Below, piece by piece: positions 36,601 through 48,982 of a stretch of 64,000 bases of DNA. This DNA comes from Ascidia mentula (taxonomy: Eukaryota > Chordata > Ascidiacea > Phlebobranchia > Ascidiidae). Every line of letters begins with the position of its first letter. The first letter of the stretch is position 1. The position numbers were made by a program, and so were the translations under genes. The DNA lies in contig OX387199.1 of NCBI GenBank assembly GCA_947561715.1, positions 10,297,001 to 10,361,000 on the forward strand, read 5' to 3'. Below the pieces are notes generated by a model that was given only the letters and a program-made list of their open reading frames with translations, ran no database searches and had not been told where the DNA came from.

Positions 36601-37862
36601 CGTAGGGTTACAGGAATTAACAATGTTTATAGAATCTGAGGCTGCGTGACAGTTGGTACTTCAATGTCAAAATGGTAACGACTTTCATATTCACGGGGTA
36701 AATCGTAATTTCATATATTTGCCGATCATTTGGGCACTTTATAACTTTTCTCCTTGACGCAAAATCCCGAACGTATCGAAAATCACTTGGCATGCCATCA
36801 ATAATTGTGTTTTTATCAGGATGCGTCAATTGCTGGAAATCTGAAAGTAGTCGGACGGAACATTACTGGAAAAGTCACAGATGCATCGGCAGTTTTGTCA
36901 CAGACAAGTAGCGCAATTGGAAACGTCAAGGTTGAAGTCCTCAACAGGCTTCTGGCTGCTTTCATGCCGACCATCATTACTCAAATAAACGGTAGGCGAT
37001 ACTGTTTGCACATGCTGAAGTTTCTTGAAAATGAAGTATTGTTTTCAGTGCACGCCTAAAACAAAATAATATGCAAACGTTTCCCTTTTTCCACAAAATA
37101 AATGCAAGCTTTTCTTACAGCACTGTTGGAATCAGGCATGGCAATACCAAGCTTTGGAGAATTCTCGACTCGTGATGAGACAATTGCCATTCGTGGGGTA
37201 TGAATTGTTTGATGTGCATTTGTTGGATGTAGATTAAAAAAAGTAGAACCTTCTTATAGGTTAACACAATGATTTTATTCTACATCATAACATTAAACGC
37301 TTACATTGCATGATGCGTGAACCGCACATAGTCAAGTTTGATAAGCAAAAACTTTCCTATCAGTATGAGAGTCGCCAATACAAGCGGTTTACAAACTGTG
37401 GATCGCGGTCCCATGGAATGTTATAGGGGTCGCACGCATACTATTTTTTTCGATTTGATGCTGATTTGATTAGTCGCGTTGCACCGCAAACAACTTTTCA
37501 CACAAGTTTAAAGAAACTTGTTTAAATCCAAAAAGACTGTCTAAGACAAGCTATTGGGTCAAATACAAAGATGTTTATGTGTGATTTGGTTTTGCATAGC
37601 TATTTCACTTAGTTACGGAAAAAGACCTTGCTGTCCCGTATATTTATTGACCTGTAATCGATTGTTTACGTAATAATCTGCAATTTAAAGTGGGAGCCGC
37701 CTATTAGCTTGAATGGGTGTTGGTTCAGAATTTAGATGATCAAAGCCAAGTTTATCAGTCGGCGGTACTTGTAAATACACAACGTTATTTGTGTTTGTTT
37801 TTCAGAACTCAATTGAAATCGCTGGGAATATTTACCATGACACCTACTCTCCCCGAAAGTGA
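33689..37862 (+). CDS. Secreted BPI/LBP-family lipid-binding protein
   Basis: Thirteen exons: 33689-33800, 33900-33984, 34090-34209, 34506-34605, 35080-35217, 35297-35360, 35426-35555, 35625-35772, 35872-35951, 36032-36182, 36820-36991, 37121-37197 and 37806-37862, giving 477 residues against about 487 in human BPI. Relatives bind lipopolysaccharide and other lipids in innate immunity. A hydrophobic signal peptide covers about residues 1-20 (MLLVVFLVGFANVSA). The N-terminal barrel shows GKVTTSGIEF and MKLDNANLHLTGKV. Cys147 and Cys187 are 40 residues apart, the same spacing as the conserved disulphide of human BPI. Later motifs include FVLSDYSINSLLFAL (like the BPI LGLSDYFFN segment), LTVSGTFNLDV-type strands and IPSFGEF near the C-terminus. 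Intron 4 contains a strong inverted repeat. LPS binding itself cannot be judged from sequence. Confidence 0.9.
34886..34979. repeat. Long inverted repeat (hairpin) in BPI/LBP intron 4
   Basis: The 34-bp arms at 34886-34919 and 34946-34979 are complementary at 33 of 34 positions. Weaker complementarity continues outward on both sides (TTTTCTCAT facing TTGACAAAA) and inward into the loop. The 26-bp loop gives a hairpin of at least 94 nt. It could be a small foldback element, a recent inverted duplication, or a small-RNA precursor; the sequence alone does not decide. Confidence 0.8.
37378..37440 (+). mobile_element. Possible hAT fossil end in the last BPI/LBP intron
   Basis: AAGCGGTTTACAAACTGTGG followed by ATCGCGGTCCC and GGGGTCGC resembles the left end of common hAT fossils (CAGCGGTTCTCAAACTGTGG type). 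I could not find a matching right end or target duplication in the intron, so this may be a truncated copy or chance similarity. Confidence 0.3.
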
Positions 37863-37962
37863 TTCTTCAACAGCCTTTTAAAAGGTTAAAGGGCAGCTGA
37901 AGGAAAACAACACAGTTTTCTTTTCGCGTAAACCTTGTTTCTGTGGTTGCTGATGTACTGTA

Positions 37963-37968
37963 AATAAA
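37963..37968 (+). terminator. Candidate poly(A) signal of BPI/LBP
   Basis: AATAAA about 100 bp after the stop codon, in sense orientation. Confidence 0.6.
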
Positions 37969-40013
37969 GCTTCCGCTGCAAGCCAAAAGTTTTCACGACA
38001 GGTTTTTTTAGTAACATTAGAATTGAAAGTAATAACGCAACGAGTTTGTAAGGACAGTTCAGCGTTTTAACTTGGGTCATTTTCGCACATCAGATAAAAC
38101 CAGTGATGACCATTCTAGAAGATTTTCCGAAATAATATTAGGCTACTTTCGCTGCCGATACGGAGAGATCAGCAATGAAGTTTATCTTGTTTGAACCGAC
38201 ATTGGGTGGTGTCATTTTGACCCGCTAAACAGACGGATCAAGAGTAGGAAGACGATACCAAAAAAGTCTCTAATTTTTTGTGATAGGTGTCAATCAAGGA
38301 TACTAATGAGTTGAGAGTCATGTTCTAAGATACTTATGCTGTGGGCTTACGTAATGCACAAAAATCACACCATATGCACAATACGTTATGTTTCAAAATC
38401 CCTTTTTCTTATACGGCTGTATGAATATGACACCAGTACAGCGCTAATGCCACTAACTGATTGTAAATTCGCCAACAAAAGTGAAACATTGTTGCGTCAC
38501 TGACGTTTATTATGTTTTTAGGTTTGAAGTCAATTCAACAGAGTTAATGTATTTAAAATGAAGTATAAGAAGTTCCACGAAGTTTGGTTTAAAGCCAAAC
38601 ATTTGGCCAAGTTTTGGCAGCAAATATTATTCGACCAGCTTGTGAGGATTTTTGATGATCTCCAAGAATATTACTACATATGTACAAGTGATTACATTTA
38701 CCTCAGGTATTTTGACAACTATTTGCAAATTAGTTTAGGAAAGTTCCGGCCAACAGTTTGAAACATTATGTTGACCGACGTTTATATCAGACATTGGCCA
38801 AATTATGCCTGTCTGGCCCGCTTCGGATTAGCGTCGCTTGAGAAAAAAAATGAAGTTTATTTTGATTTCAGTGCAGCATTTTTTCGTTTTCTGTTGCATT
38901 TTTTAAACGTTACTTATGGTAATTTGATTTGTTGATTTAATAATGCCGATCGAATGCCTCAGGGAAAACAATGCAGTAACGCAAATGCAGAATGTTGTTC
39001 ACGTACGTGAGATACCCAAACCGCAAAGTCATCACGCCTTGCCCTTGGGTTATCTTCTATAAACTTGATGTCAGTGCGGAATTTGTGAAAGGTCATCATA
39101 GGTTACGAAAAAATGTTATGTTATTTTTGAAACACTCGATCAAGTTGGTGCTGCACAGTTAGTAGTGCGGACTTTCGGGGTGTTTTTTGGGATTACAGCA
39201 CCCTGTAAAATGTAAAAAACAGCTATAGTTCAAATCTCTGTGGCCGCCGGTAAAAACGATTCAAAAATGTGAAAATTTTTTCGACAGCCCTTCCGAAATT
39301 CGATTTAATTGTGATGTGATTCCTCCGATCCTTTACAAATCTGAAGGATACGAAGTAATGATATGTGGTATTAAAATACGACTTAAGTTTATTTACCGAG
39401 TATTTTTAAAAGGAAACGGTTCTTGAGAGCCTAAATCTTGCTCTCTTGCGGAGAAAGTCGCCTGATGCAATTGCCCGCAAGGTAGCAGTAGTGCATAGAC
39501 AGGGCGGCGCATGCTACGACCAAAATGCTTTGAACAATCCACGCAAGTTGGATGGATGGTTTGCATATCAAGGGAATGGACAATTGTGGGTTTTAAAAAC
39601 ACTTCACAACCTTGAATTAGTAACGACCATCAAGGTAAAAGAACCAAATGTCGAATTTGTCGATATTATGTGAAATAGTCTGTACAAGAAAACGGTTAAT
39701 ATTCAGTACCAACAACACTCTATAAATCAATGTTTTCATTTGTTAACAGGACGTTAGTTTTTGTTAAAAACAAAAATGTTTACAAACAAAGGTCAGACAT
39801 TTGAAGTCAATTACGGAGAAGCAGTGGAGTGAAGTATGCAGCGATCAGGTTTTGCACGGAGGTCGAACGCTTATGGTGGAGGGATCTTCTTTGGAACTTT
39901 TGGAAAAAGAGAAAAGGGCCGTAATCAAAAAGTGGAAAAAAGGCAAAGGAACAATTGTCCCCTATCATACTTTTTTGTGTCTCCTTGGTCAACTTGTCAT
40001 ATAATCTGTTCAG

Positions 40014-40381
40014 GTCTTGCTCCGATTTGGACACACGTGGTATCCAATCACTCTCCATCAAAAGCTGCTCGACTGCAAGATTACGACAAAACTGCTACGC
40101 CCAAGAATACTCATTCATGTGCTGGATACGGAGTTTGTCATTCAACCAAAGCGGATCGTAGCGACGACGAAAGCAAGTCAGACGACGACCATCGCTGTCA
40201 AAGAACGTTCGAAACCGTTGCCAGACGGAAAACGCCCAGATATTCCGATTTTTATACAGAAGTCCTTGACTGGGGCCTCTACTTGCGCGTATTCTTTTTC
40301 TTGAGTATTGTTTTATCAGCGGTCCTTTACACCCTGCAAAAAGACACAAGTGTTACCACGGATAAACAAAACGTAGATTAG
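40014..40381 (+). CDS. Possible terminal exon of an unrecognised single-pass membrane protein
   Basis: A good acceptor (TCTGTTCAG) ends at 40013. The frame then runs 122 codons to a TAG stop at 40379-40381. It includes a charged stretch (SDDESKSDDDHR), then a hydrophobic segment LRVFFFLSIVLSAVLYTL near the C-terminus that could be a membrane anchor, and a short hydrophilic tail. The frame is open upstream to 39836 without a splice, and a second plus-strand frame and a minus-strand frame are also long and open here, so the coding frame is ambiguous. No homologue is recognised; this could be chance or a decayed repeat. Confidence 0.25.
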
Positions 40382-43300
40382 AAATACACATCTGCCAAGT
40401 GCTCAGTTGATGGCTCTATATTTGTTGGTAGGCTTTTGCATGTAAAAACTACACACCACACGGTAGCTACATAATTTAGGATAGATTATATGTTTTTTAT
40501 TTGAACATGCCCACACTTAAATTTCCCTTAAGTACACGAACAACAATAGCAGAACATTTACTAATGCTTCAACAACTTGTAATTTTGACACAATTTCACC
40601 CTTTATTCAGCTAGACTTCCTCAGAGTAATGGCAATAGCTGAAAAGCAGGCGAAACGTCAGTCAATAAAAGTTACGTTTAGTTGTGCCAGAAGGACAGAT
40701 TGTTAAAATAATACACCTTGCAGCAAAAGTAACATAATAATGACTAATGCGCTTTCGATTCTAAGTGCCTCTTACAGAGCATGTTTGTAAGTCACGATCA
40801 TGGTTTCAATGATAAACATGTATATGAGTGGAGCTGTTAAACATTAAAGTTTGTTTTGACACAGATATACTTTACATATAGGCTATAGGTATAATGACTA
40901 TTTTTTGATCTGATATGTTTGCCTTCGAAGAAAATGTGCGCTGCAAGAATCTAAAATCATGAGATGAGGAGTTTTTCTTGTAATTAAGAAAACACACACA
41001 AAAAAACTTGAAACATATTTTTACATATAGCCTACGCCATACTGTCAAAACCACTTGAAAGAAATACATTTTTAATATTGCTCGTCTGCGGGAGATAAAC
41101 CAACATTCAATTTCTGATACCAAAATTTGATATTTGAGAAACGGGAAAAATCGATTGTGAGGTAGGCGATGTGGAAAATGCGTGAATTGGTGAAAGGAGG
41201 CATTTAGGTAAGCGCACGTATACATGTTAAATCAATATTATTGGTTGGCGACACATGGCAAAACGGTTCGTTATATGTAACTTATATTGCCAAAACGAAA
41301 AAGTTAGCACAGTGTAAACAGGTTTCCAAATAGTGTTTGCAAGCTTCTTGAATTAATATCGCAAAGGTTTTGCCTAAAATCAAGAAAACAAAATTGTGAA
41401 GAAAATTCGGAGAAAGTAGAATTATGTGGGGCCCGCTCTGCCCGCATGCCTCAGTTGAAACCGAATTCAATTTAGTGTGAGAGCGACAGTTCTAAAGGAG
41501 GGAACATCTGCGCCGAAGGGAAACGCTGTGACTTACGCAGGTTCTATACAATTTGCCTCTTTTCTTAAAGTTTTCGAAGGGGTTTTAATTATTAATTAGG
41601 GCCGCAAGTACTTTACAAATGCCGCTAGCTGTAATTGTCGCTTTCAGAGGAGAAGTGCCAATGGTAAAAAGTGGTCTCAATGTTTCGACCAATTCATGGG
41701 AAGAAACATTTGTACTTGGTTTTTTGAATACAGAATTCTATTCTGTGGTTGAATGCGGAAGTTTTGCCTGATTTTCTCCACTAGTATTGCAGATTTGTGT
41801 CATGTTTGCACAATGTCTTTGAGGTATAAATCTGTTTCAAGCGATTCTGATACACGCTGAAAGGCGGATCTGTACAGCTTAAGTCAAGCCGACCTATCTG
41901 CTTGTGTATATTACTTTAGTTGGCAATTTTAGATGCGCTGAGCCCTAAACGCCAATGTTTGTGATTTGCGAATTCACAGCTATGAATACAGTGACACATA
42001 CTGATAGGGTTCACCATCAAAATGCATCACCATCATATAGAAGCAACGAAGCTGGCATCCAACATTAGCAATGAGTCGGAAAAGTAGCAGAAGTGCAGGG
42101 TTTTGTATCTGTTGGCAGTTGAGAGCAACTTATTGCACCGGGATGACGCGCTTCCGTTCCCACTGCGATCGAACTACGAAACTGGACAACAGAGTTGAGC
42201 GAAATGTGACACAAGCTGTGGTGAAACGTTGCCAATTCAATTTCGGCGCTGGTGGTTAGTCGCCGAACGCGCTGCTTTGGTTTTGTCTTTTGAGTCACAG
42301 CATAACAAAAAATGTGCAAGGCAACCGAAGTGAAATTAATGTTGCTTATTGCATTCACTTGCAGTAGCGGCAATTGGGTTTCTATACTGCGGCCAAAGTG
42401 ATAGAATGTAGGCTGAGATTAGGTTTAGCACTGAGACAAAACTACGCGTATAATGACGTTTGCTTTGTTATTAAAACGGTGCTTATTTAAACCCCTATTT
42501 GCAGACATCAATAAAACGATTTCATCATTAGCTATTGTTTGAAAGTAAAACTTTATCGACAATGGTTTGGGTAAATTAATGTCCCATCAAACTTCTTTCG
42601 TATCATTCAGAGGAAGCTTTATATAAACAGCTTTCAGGGACAAAAACATCTAAAGAAGCAGGAAACGCACGTCAAACTGAATTTTAAAGGGTAACCCCAG
42701 CTTTCACTTCCGTGTATAGCATAGGGTCTCACATTTATTTACATGTTTATTTTTTATTTTACTGATATTCGAACTCAGCGGTTGTGATACGTCAGCTTCA
42801 CTGTCAAAATATTCAAAGAATGACGAAATAGTGGAAAGGGATTTTGAAGTGGCGTTACTGTCTCGCGATGCAACTTATCAAAACAGATCTGGCGGCACGC
42901 GCTAGACATCTATCACAGGTAGTTCGATTCAATGTGATTGGCCAATCAATCCTACTTGACGAGGTACTAATGGCAGACTGCCAGCGGTCACGGGTTGATT
43001 TCACCAATCATAGTAAGAACCGCTTTAAAGGAAAGTACAGCTGTCAGAGCTTAGTACAAGACTCGTCAAGCAGTATTTATTGCCCATCAATGCGTTTGTT
43101 TACGAATGAGCCAGACGACGCGTTGCTATATGCTGCATGATGACGTGATTGCGGTGTATCACATTAGGAAGGTGGCGAGGCAGATATGCATAGCTTGTGC
43201 GCGTTATGTTAAGACTTGCGCCGGCCCCGCTAGCCTGGCTGTGAGACGGGACAGTATTTTGATTTTGAAAGGTGATCAGGGTTTGAATACAAATTTTGGC

Positions 43301-44006
43301 AGTTGTTTGTCAACACTATATATTTATGTGTCTCAGATATATTTGTCAACTTTATGAGTTATTGTCAGGCAATCTTATGTAAAAGTTGGTAGGTTGTAAA
43401 GAATGCAATAGTTTTTAGACGCGTTTGCGGGACAGATTTATAGGTCGCCAACTATTCAATCAGTGGTGTTACTGATCCACCTATATGCATTATTTATTGC
43501 CACGAAATTTACGCTATTCATCTATGTCAGTGTGATGAAAAAATACCGCTCCATTGCACTTGCGTATGCGTTGTAGGATATCTACCGAAAAATATAGACA
43601 AGTGGTTACCGCCAATGCAAAAAGAACAACCATGACTATGTTCAATTTGGCAGATAGTGGAGAAAAAAGTATTGAAATAATTTACATCAGAGGGGATTCT
43701 GTCACGTGTGGAAGGGGTCGCAGTAACCGCAATGACGTGGTGCCCAGCACCTCAAATTCCGAACACTCTTATAAATTTTAAATGAATTCCGACGAATTGC
43801 GGTTTGCCCTTTCTCGCTTTTAACGCAAGTTTCCCGTTCGAATTACTAAACACTGCTTTAATACTTTACGGGCGAAATGTCACACGGACGAAAAAGGCAG
43901 AGAGTTTGTATCACGCAGTATACAAAGTTGTTTTCCATAAATAAAACTTGTTTGGCGTTTTCAAAAACCCACCATATTTTGTAGAGAATATCGTTAGGAG
44001 GGCAAG

Positions 44007-47000
44007 ATGTTAAAGATAGCAGAAATCCTTATTCTTGTTTTAAGTTCCCTCGTCATTCTTTTCAACGTGGTGGCGATGATCTGCCTTCTGAGAAACTTCA
44101 AGTATGGTTTATGTATTTTTAGTATTGTGGTTTTGTGGCCAAATGTTTGTATTATGACTATAAACAGATTATTTGAATTATAAAATTATTGGCCTATTTT
44201 GATTTTCTGTAATCAGAATTAATAAGAAACTGATTTAGAATGGCTAGAGCGTAATAATGGTCTCGAAAACTTTAAATTGAAAATGAACGCTTCGCTTGTA
44301 AATACCACATAATGCAAAACTGTTAAAACAACCGTATATAAAAGTACAAAAGCATTTTTGGGGGGAAAGTCAAAAGACATTTTTAGTCGATTTTTACACA
44401 GAGCTGATAAATCAATAATCAGTAATAGTCAACAGCAGTATTTAAGACGGATCTTTAGAATTATGGTCAAAGGTTTAAGTCACAGCGTGGTTAATCTTAT
44501 AACTAACTATCATATACAATTTCTGCTTGTTTCTAAGCTTAATGCCACCATGGGCATTAGTATTTCCCAGTGGACAAAGTGGAGAATATCGGTTACGACC
44601 CAATCGATATTGACCACATAAGTTTGTGTTCAATGTACAAGTCACTCTATAAGTTAATACTACAAGTAAACAATAGCATAAACCAACCGCATACAATTTG
44701 CGTGTACAGCATTTCTCATTAAAACCTTCACCATTTCTAATTTTCAAATGTTGAAAATAAACTACTAATGTGTGCATTGTGTTCAGGCGCTTGCGACAAA
44801 GAATGTATGTCTTCATTATCAGTTTAACGGCAGTGGAAATAACCGTCGGTGTGGGGTACCTAATAGACGTCCTGCTTAAGATCCTGTCCATCGACCAACC
44901 ACATCTAAAAAACACATCTTCAGAGACTAAGCGTACTTCAATCGAAGGTAATATGTCAAGAGAAGATTGTTGTCTGGCAAAGCTTCAATTTCTTTTATGT
45001 CTGTTAGCACGTTGGCTTTATCAGCACAAGACATATATATGAGGGTTGCACGGGATATCAGAATGTTTAGCAACCGTCTTACACTTTCATTTTTTGTTTT
45101 GTTGAATCAGTGGTTATTTACCAACGTTTTTTAACTGACCAAATCGTAAAGCAACAGCACGTTATTAAGCCATAAAAGCAGATCAATGTTGTATTGTGCG
45201 GAAAGAAAGACAGCCAGCATGGTCAAAGGTTTAACCAAATACTGCGCTGTTGGTTCGTTACTTTTATTTACTCATCAGAAAACCTTCAGAAGAAATGTTC
45301 TGGCAAGTTGGTTATTTACTTAGGCATCATTTTCATTAAAACCTTGTGCTTGCTGTGGCGATGCCCAATTGCTGGCTGCCATCGGATAATACTGGTATGA
45401 GGGTTATTCACGGCGAATTACCCAATTCATCAGATCAATACTTCAAAAAATCGATCTGGCTTTTGTAAAGGTTTTTTGTGAAACAAGCAATCACATTTTT
45501 GTTTACTTGTGCGCAGTTAACCAAATGATTTTTATTCTAGTTCGAAAACCTTTCCACACTTCACCGTTTTCCACATTGTTGATAGTTTTAATTAAACGAT
45601 GCTTCACAATTACTATGCAACATGCAGCTGTTTGTGATGGCAGTTAACATCAAATCAAACCAAGTAGTCAAAAACGATTCAAAATAATGGATAAAAAAGA
45701 GTTTTTTACGTTGGTGCTTAGTGTCGCAAATAGATCCGTTTCATAAAAGTGTTTGTGGAAGTAATATTTAATTTAGCGTTGCAACATATATTATTTGAAC
45801 CACTAAAGTCCTGATAACATGCGAAACAGGAAATCCTTATCAATTATTGTTCGTGTCAGCTTTGTCGCACGCATAGCGAGCATAAACAAGACACATTGAC
45901 GCATCAACAGGGTCGTAATTAAGGGTGACTACTTTTCTATTTTGACGTTTCATCAACCGTTAGCCACAAAATACGTCATTCGTAACCCTACGCAATGTTT
46001 ACAAAGGAAAGGTGTATTACCTGGCCAGCCATGTCAAAAGGTTAAAGTCACGTCCGTGCAACCACAATTTCCCATTTTCATGTAAACCCCGTTCGGTTGA
46101 ATCAACAACAGGATATCAAACATCCGCCTGATTCGAGCTCCTGATGACGTCACTAGTGACAACCTCCATGGCCTTGCATATACCGACCGTGCCGAAATGA
46201 TTTGTGTTATAATGACTTGGCCCATGCTGGGAAATACCGTGTTCATTAATCAAAGGGTTTATGGTTATCCTGTAGCAAACAAGCATGGAGTGTACAGTGG
46301 GGGATTCGTATAATCCATAATTGATTTTGTTCCCGCGCACGCTCAAGTCACGTGGACACTTGGACAAAAGTCTTTAGTTTTGTTGTTGCCTGACGTTGGC
46401 GGCTGACGTGTTGCTGGCAACTGGTATGTTGTTAAACCCGAAGCATCACAAAAAACGTAGTTTCCGTTAACATCACGATCAACAAGTTAGTCAGCAGCAT
46501 TAGCAATCGTCAAATCCCAGTGCGTAACACTCAGCCTGGTGGAGAAGGTGTTTGGTTTGGTAATTATATTGATGCTGAAAATACGTGCTCGTATAAATTA
46601 CGTCATACCATGTGAATTCTATCATTAACTTTGTGACCTTGTGGCCTTGATGTGCAACACAACAAGGGTTTTTGCTGCCATCGTGTCTCATTACAGAGCA
46701 AAAAAATAATCACATTTTGCACTGTATAACTTCCCCTTTTCGTTTTTAATCGTGAGTTGCAGCAAGAGAAGTATAATTTAATAAACAAAATACTTTCAAT
46801 CACATGCTTTGACCTGCGACATGACATATACATTATTAACAGGTTTAAAGAGTTCTGCGATTGTTTTGTCTTGTTTAAACACGGTGGTGGTGACGTATGC
46901 GTTACACAAACGCACAACGAGCATGGGGCGACACCGAGCGGACACAATAAACGGAGATAGCGGACTTCTGCACCTTCCAGCATTCGACACCATGCTGCGA

Positions 47001-48982
47001 GTATTGTCACTCGGACAAAATGCCCAGGTACACTGTAACAAAAGTTGTTGCAAAGGTAAAAAAGCGCTGAATATTCTTTCAATCCATAACTAAGTATTAT
47101 TGGTCACGTTCTTAAGACCTGCTGTTGCTGCAACTTGCTCGTTGCTGGGTTGGAAAAATCTTTAAAATTACCCGATGTTTGTAATCTGCAATGCTGTAGG
47201 CTATGAATGTTTGTATGGTTGGTAAACCTGCGACACACATACCTGACCTTTGCAGCAATTAAAATATTTTTGTTCACCACCCAGAGCACACCAAAGAAAC
47301 AGTCACTCCCTGTGCGAACTTCTCTACATTCCACAAGTAGTTGCAGCGAAACAAATATGGAAAAGGCGATGATTTCACCAATTGTAACCCGAAGTGAAGG
47401 AAAAATGAAACCGGAAATTGTCAGTCAGCCAGTTACACACAGTCTGCTTGCGTCCAAAAATGGTGAAGACTGTTTTATTGTAAACTTATATAGTTTTACA
47501 GCACATTGTTTTTTTTTACCAGGTAAACGACACATCAAGTCTGACTCCTTAAACTCGCGGACGAAATCAGCCAAGCGAAAACCAATGCCGAGGATAACCC
47601 ATCTCTTACTACCAAGTATAGTTCTTTCTTATTAAGTCAAGCATTTTAGATTTAGTTTAAAATCTTGTTACGCAATAGTTTTTTGTAAAGATAAACGTTT
47701 TTGACTTTCTTAGGGGCAAGCTGGATTCGCCGCCCTTCCAACAACACATCCAGCCAATCATATATCGGTCGGCATGGTAACAGCGTTGTTAGTGTAAAAA
47801 AGACCGCTGTGCTGTTGACGGGAATATGGCTCATCTTTTTAACTATGTGGATTACTCCAGTGGCGATCAAACTAGGTCAAGAAAACCGCATAATTCGGTG
47901 TGTTAACAATTTAACGTATGTACTTTTGTTTTTTGTGCGCTTTTCGTTTTTACTTGTACCATATTATTTGTCATTATGTATACGTCACATTGCTTAAACC
48001 GATTCACAAAAATAAATTACGAATCCAAAAGAAACAATTTTGTTAAAAACTAAGCCTTTGAGTTTGGATTTTGCACTATTTGATGTATTTTTCTGTAGAA
48101 CTTCTTCATCTTGGACGCATATGTTTACCTGTCGAGGTGGTTACACGATGAATCAGATCTCACCTGAGGTATTGCTTTTCGACAATATCCTTCAAGGTAT
48201 TGCTTCAGTTATAAACGGTTTCATTTCGAAAACCAAACTCAAAGTTCATGACAAGCCGCAATATATTATTGATGGTTTTTCAATGTTACCTCACCATGAG
48301 TCTCATAAATAAATAAAATGCACAGAAGTAGTAGAGGGTGGAGGTAAACCTTGATGCCCACAGCAACATCCGAATTGTAATCATTTTTGAAGTTGCATCA
48401 CGTGGGAAAATTTTACTTTAATTTATTCCAGAAAATTCCACCATCAGCAAAAAGTCACTGTCGGGAAGTGGTGCGGAACAAGTCACCGAAGCGGAACTGT
48501 TGACTTCGGGCGCATATCCTTGTTCTGGCTTTTTCTGGCCCTTAACGCTGCTTCACGTATCTGTTAACGCAACGGTGATTGCTTTGTCCTGGGTAGTGAT
48601 GCTTTGTAGCGCCATACGCCTGTTTTGGCTGCGCAAAAAATCCAGCAACGTCTTTGTGCGCTGTAGCGCCCTCTGGAGATTTATATTTTTTGCCGCAGTG
48701 TTCTACTTCGCTACTCTAGCACCATACGTCACTATTTGCGTCATTGACACAGTACGTGGGTTCACTGTGACACAGCAAACGAAATGGACACGACAGATGA
48801 TTGTTAATTCAACTACCAGCGGCGAAGGGAAAGATATTTTCACAAATTCAAGTTCACTTTCAGTTATGGATACGTTTTACTTGGACATATCTTCATGTTT
48901 CCTATTGATTCACTGCGCAGTTCTTCCATCTCTATATCTTATACGCTTACTTGGGTTTCGAAGAATGTTATCTGGTGTTTGA
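44007..48982 (+). CDS. Orphan seven-transmembrane receptor-like protein
   Basis: Seven exons: 44007-44101, 44787-44947, 46843-47027, 47285-47462, 47523-47615, 47714-47875 and 48432-48982, giving 474 residues. Predicted helices are TM1 about 7-28, TM2 38-63, TM3 88-107, TM4 267-290, TM5 326-352, TM6 375-396 and TM7 443-463. Degenerate rhodopsin-class marks are visible: SLTAVE in TM2 (cf. SLAVAD), FATLAPY in TM6 and LPSLYLIR in TM7 (cf. NPxxY), then a basic helix-8-like GFRRML. TM3 is followed by ALHKR rather than DRY. The TM3-TM4 loop is unusually long (about 159 residues), basic and Ser/Thr-rich, spread over four exons. Exons 1-3 and 6-7 are well supported; exons 4 and 5 rest mainly on frame compatibility. 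A possible extra exon at 45324-45394 was left out. Function and ligand are unknown. Confidence 0.65.

Larger units (their letters stand above)
37863..44006. other. About 6 kb with no confidently supported gene
   Basis: This lies between BPI/LBP and the 7TM gene. Scattered ORFs of 60-180 codons occur on both strands (for example 39446-39673, 39836-40381, 42844-43140, 43554-43781) without recognisable domains or a consistent splice chain. A short stretch at 40619-40680 ends with the motif GCGAAACGTCAG, a phrase common in invertebrate interspersed repeats. Confidence 0.5.

Noticed and set aside
45324..45394. Possible extra exon of the 7TM gene (GIIFIKTLCLLWRC...)
   Set aside because: It accepts the phase from exon 2 but ends in phase 0, whereas the TM3 exon at 46843 needs phase 1. 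Joining exon 2 directly to 46843 keeps the frame and gives a sensible TM2-loop-TM3 order.
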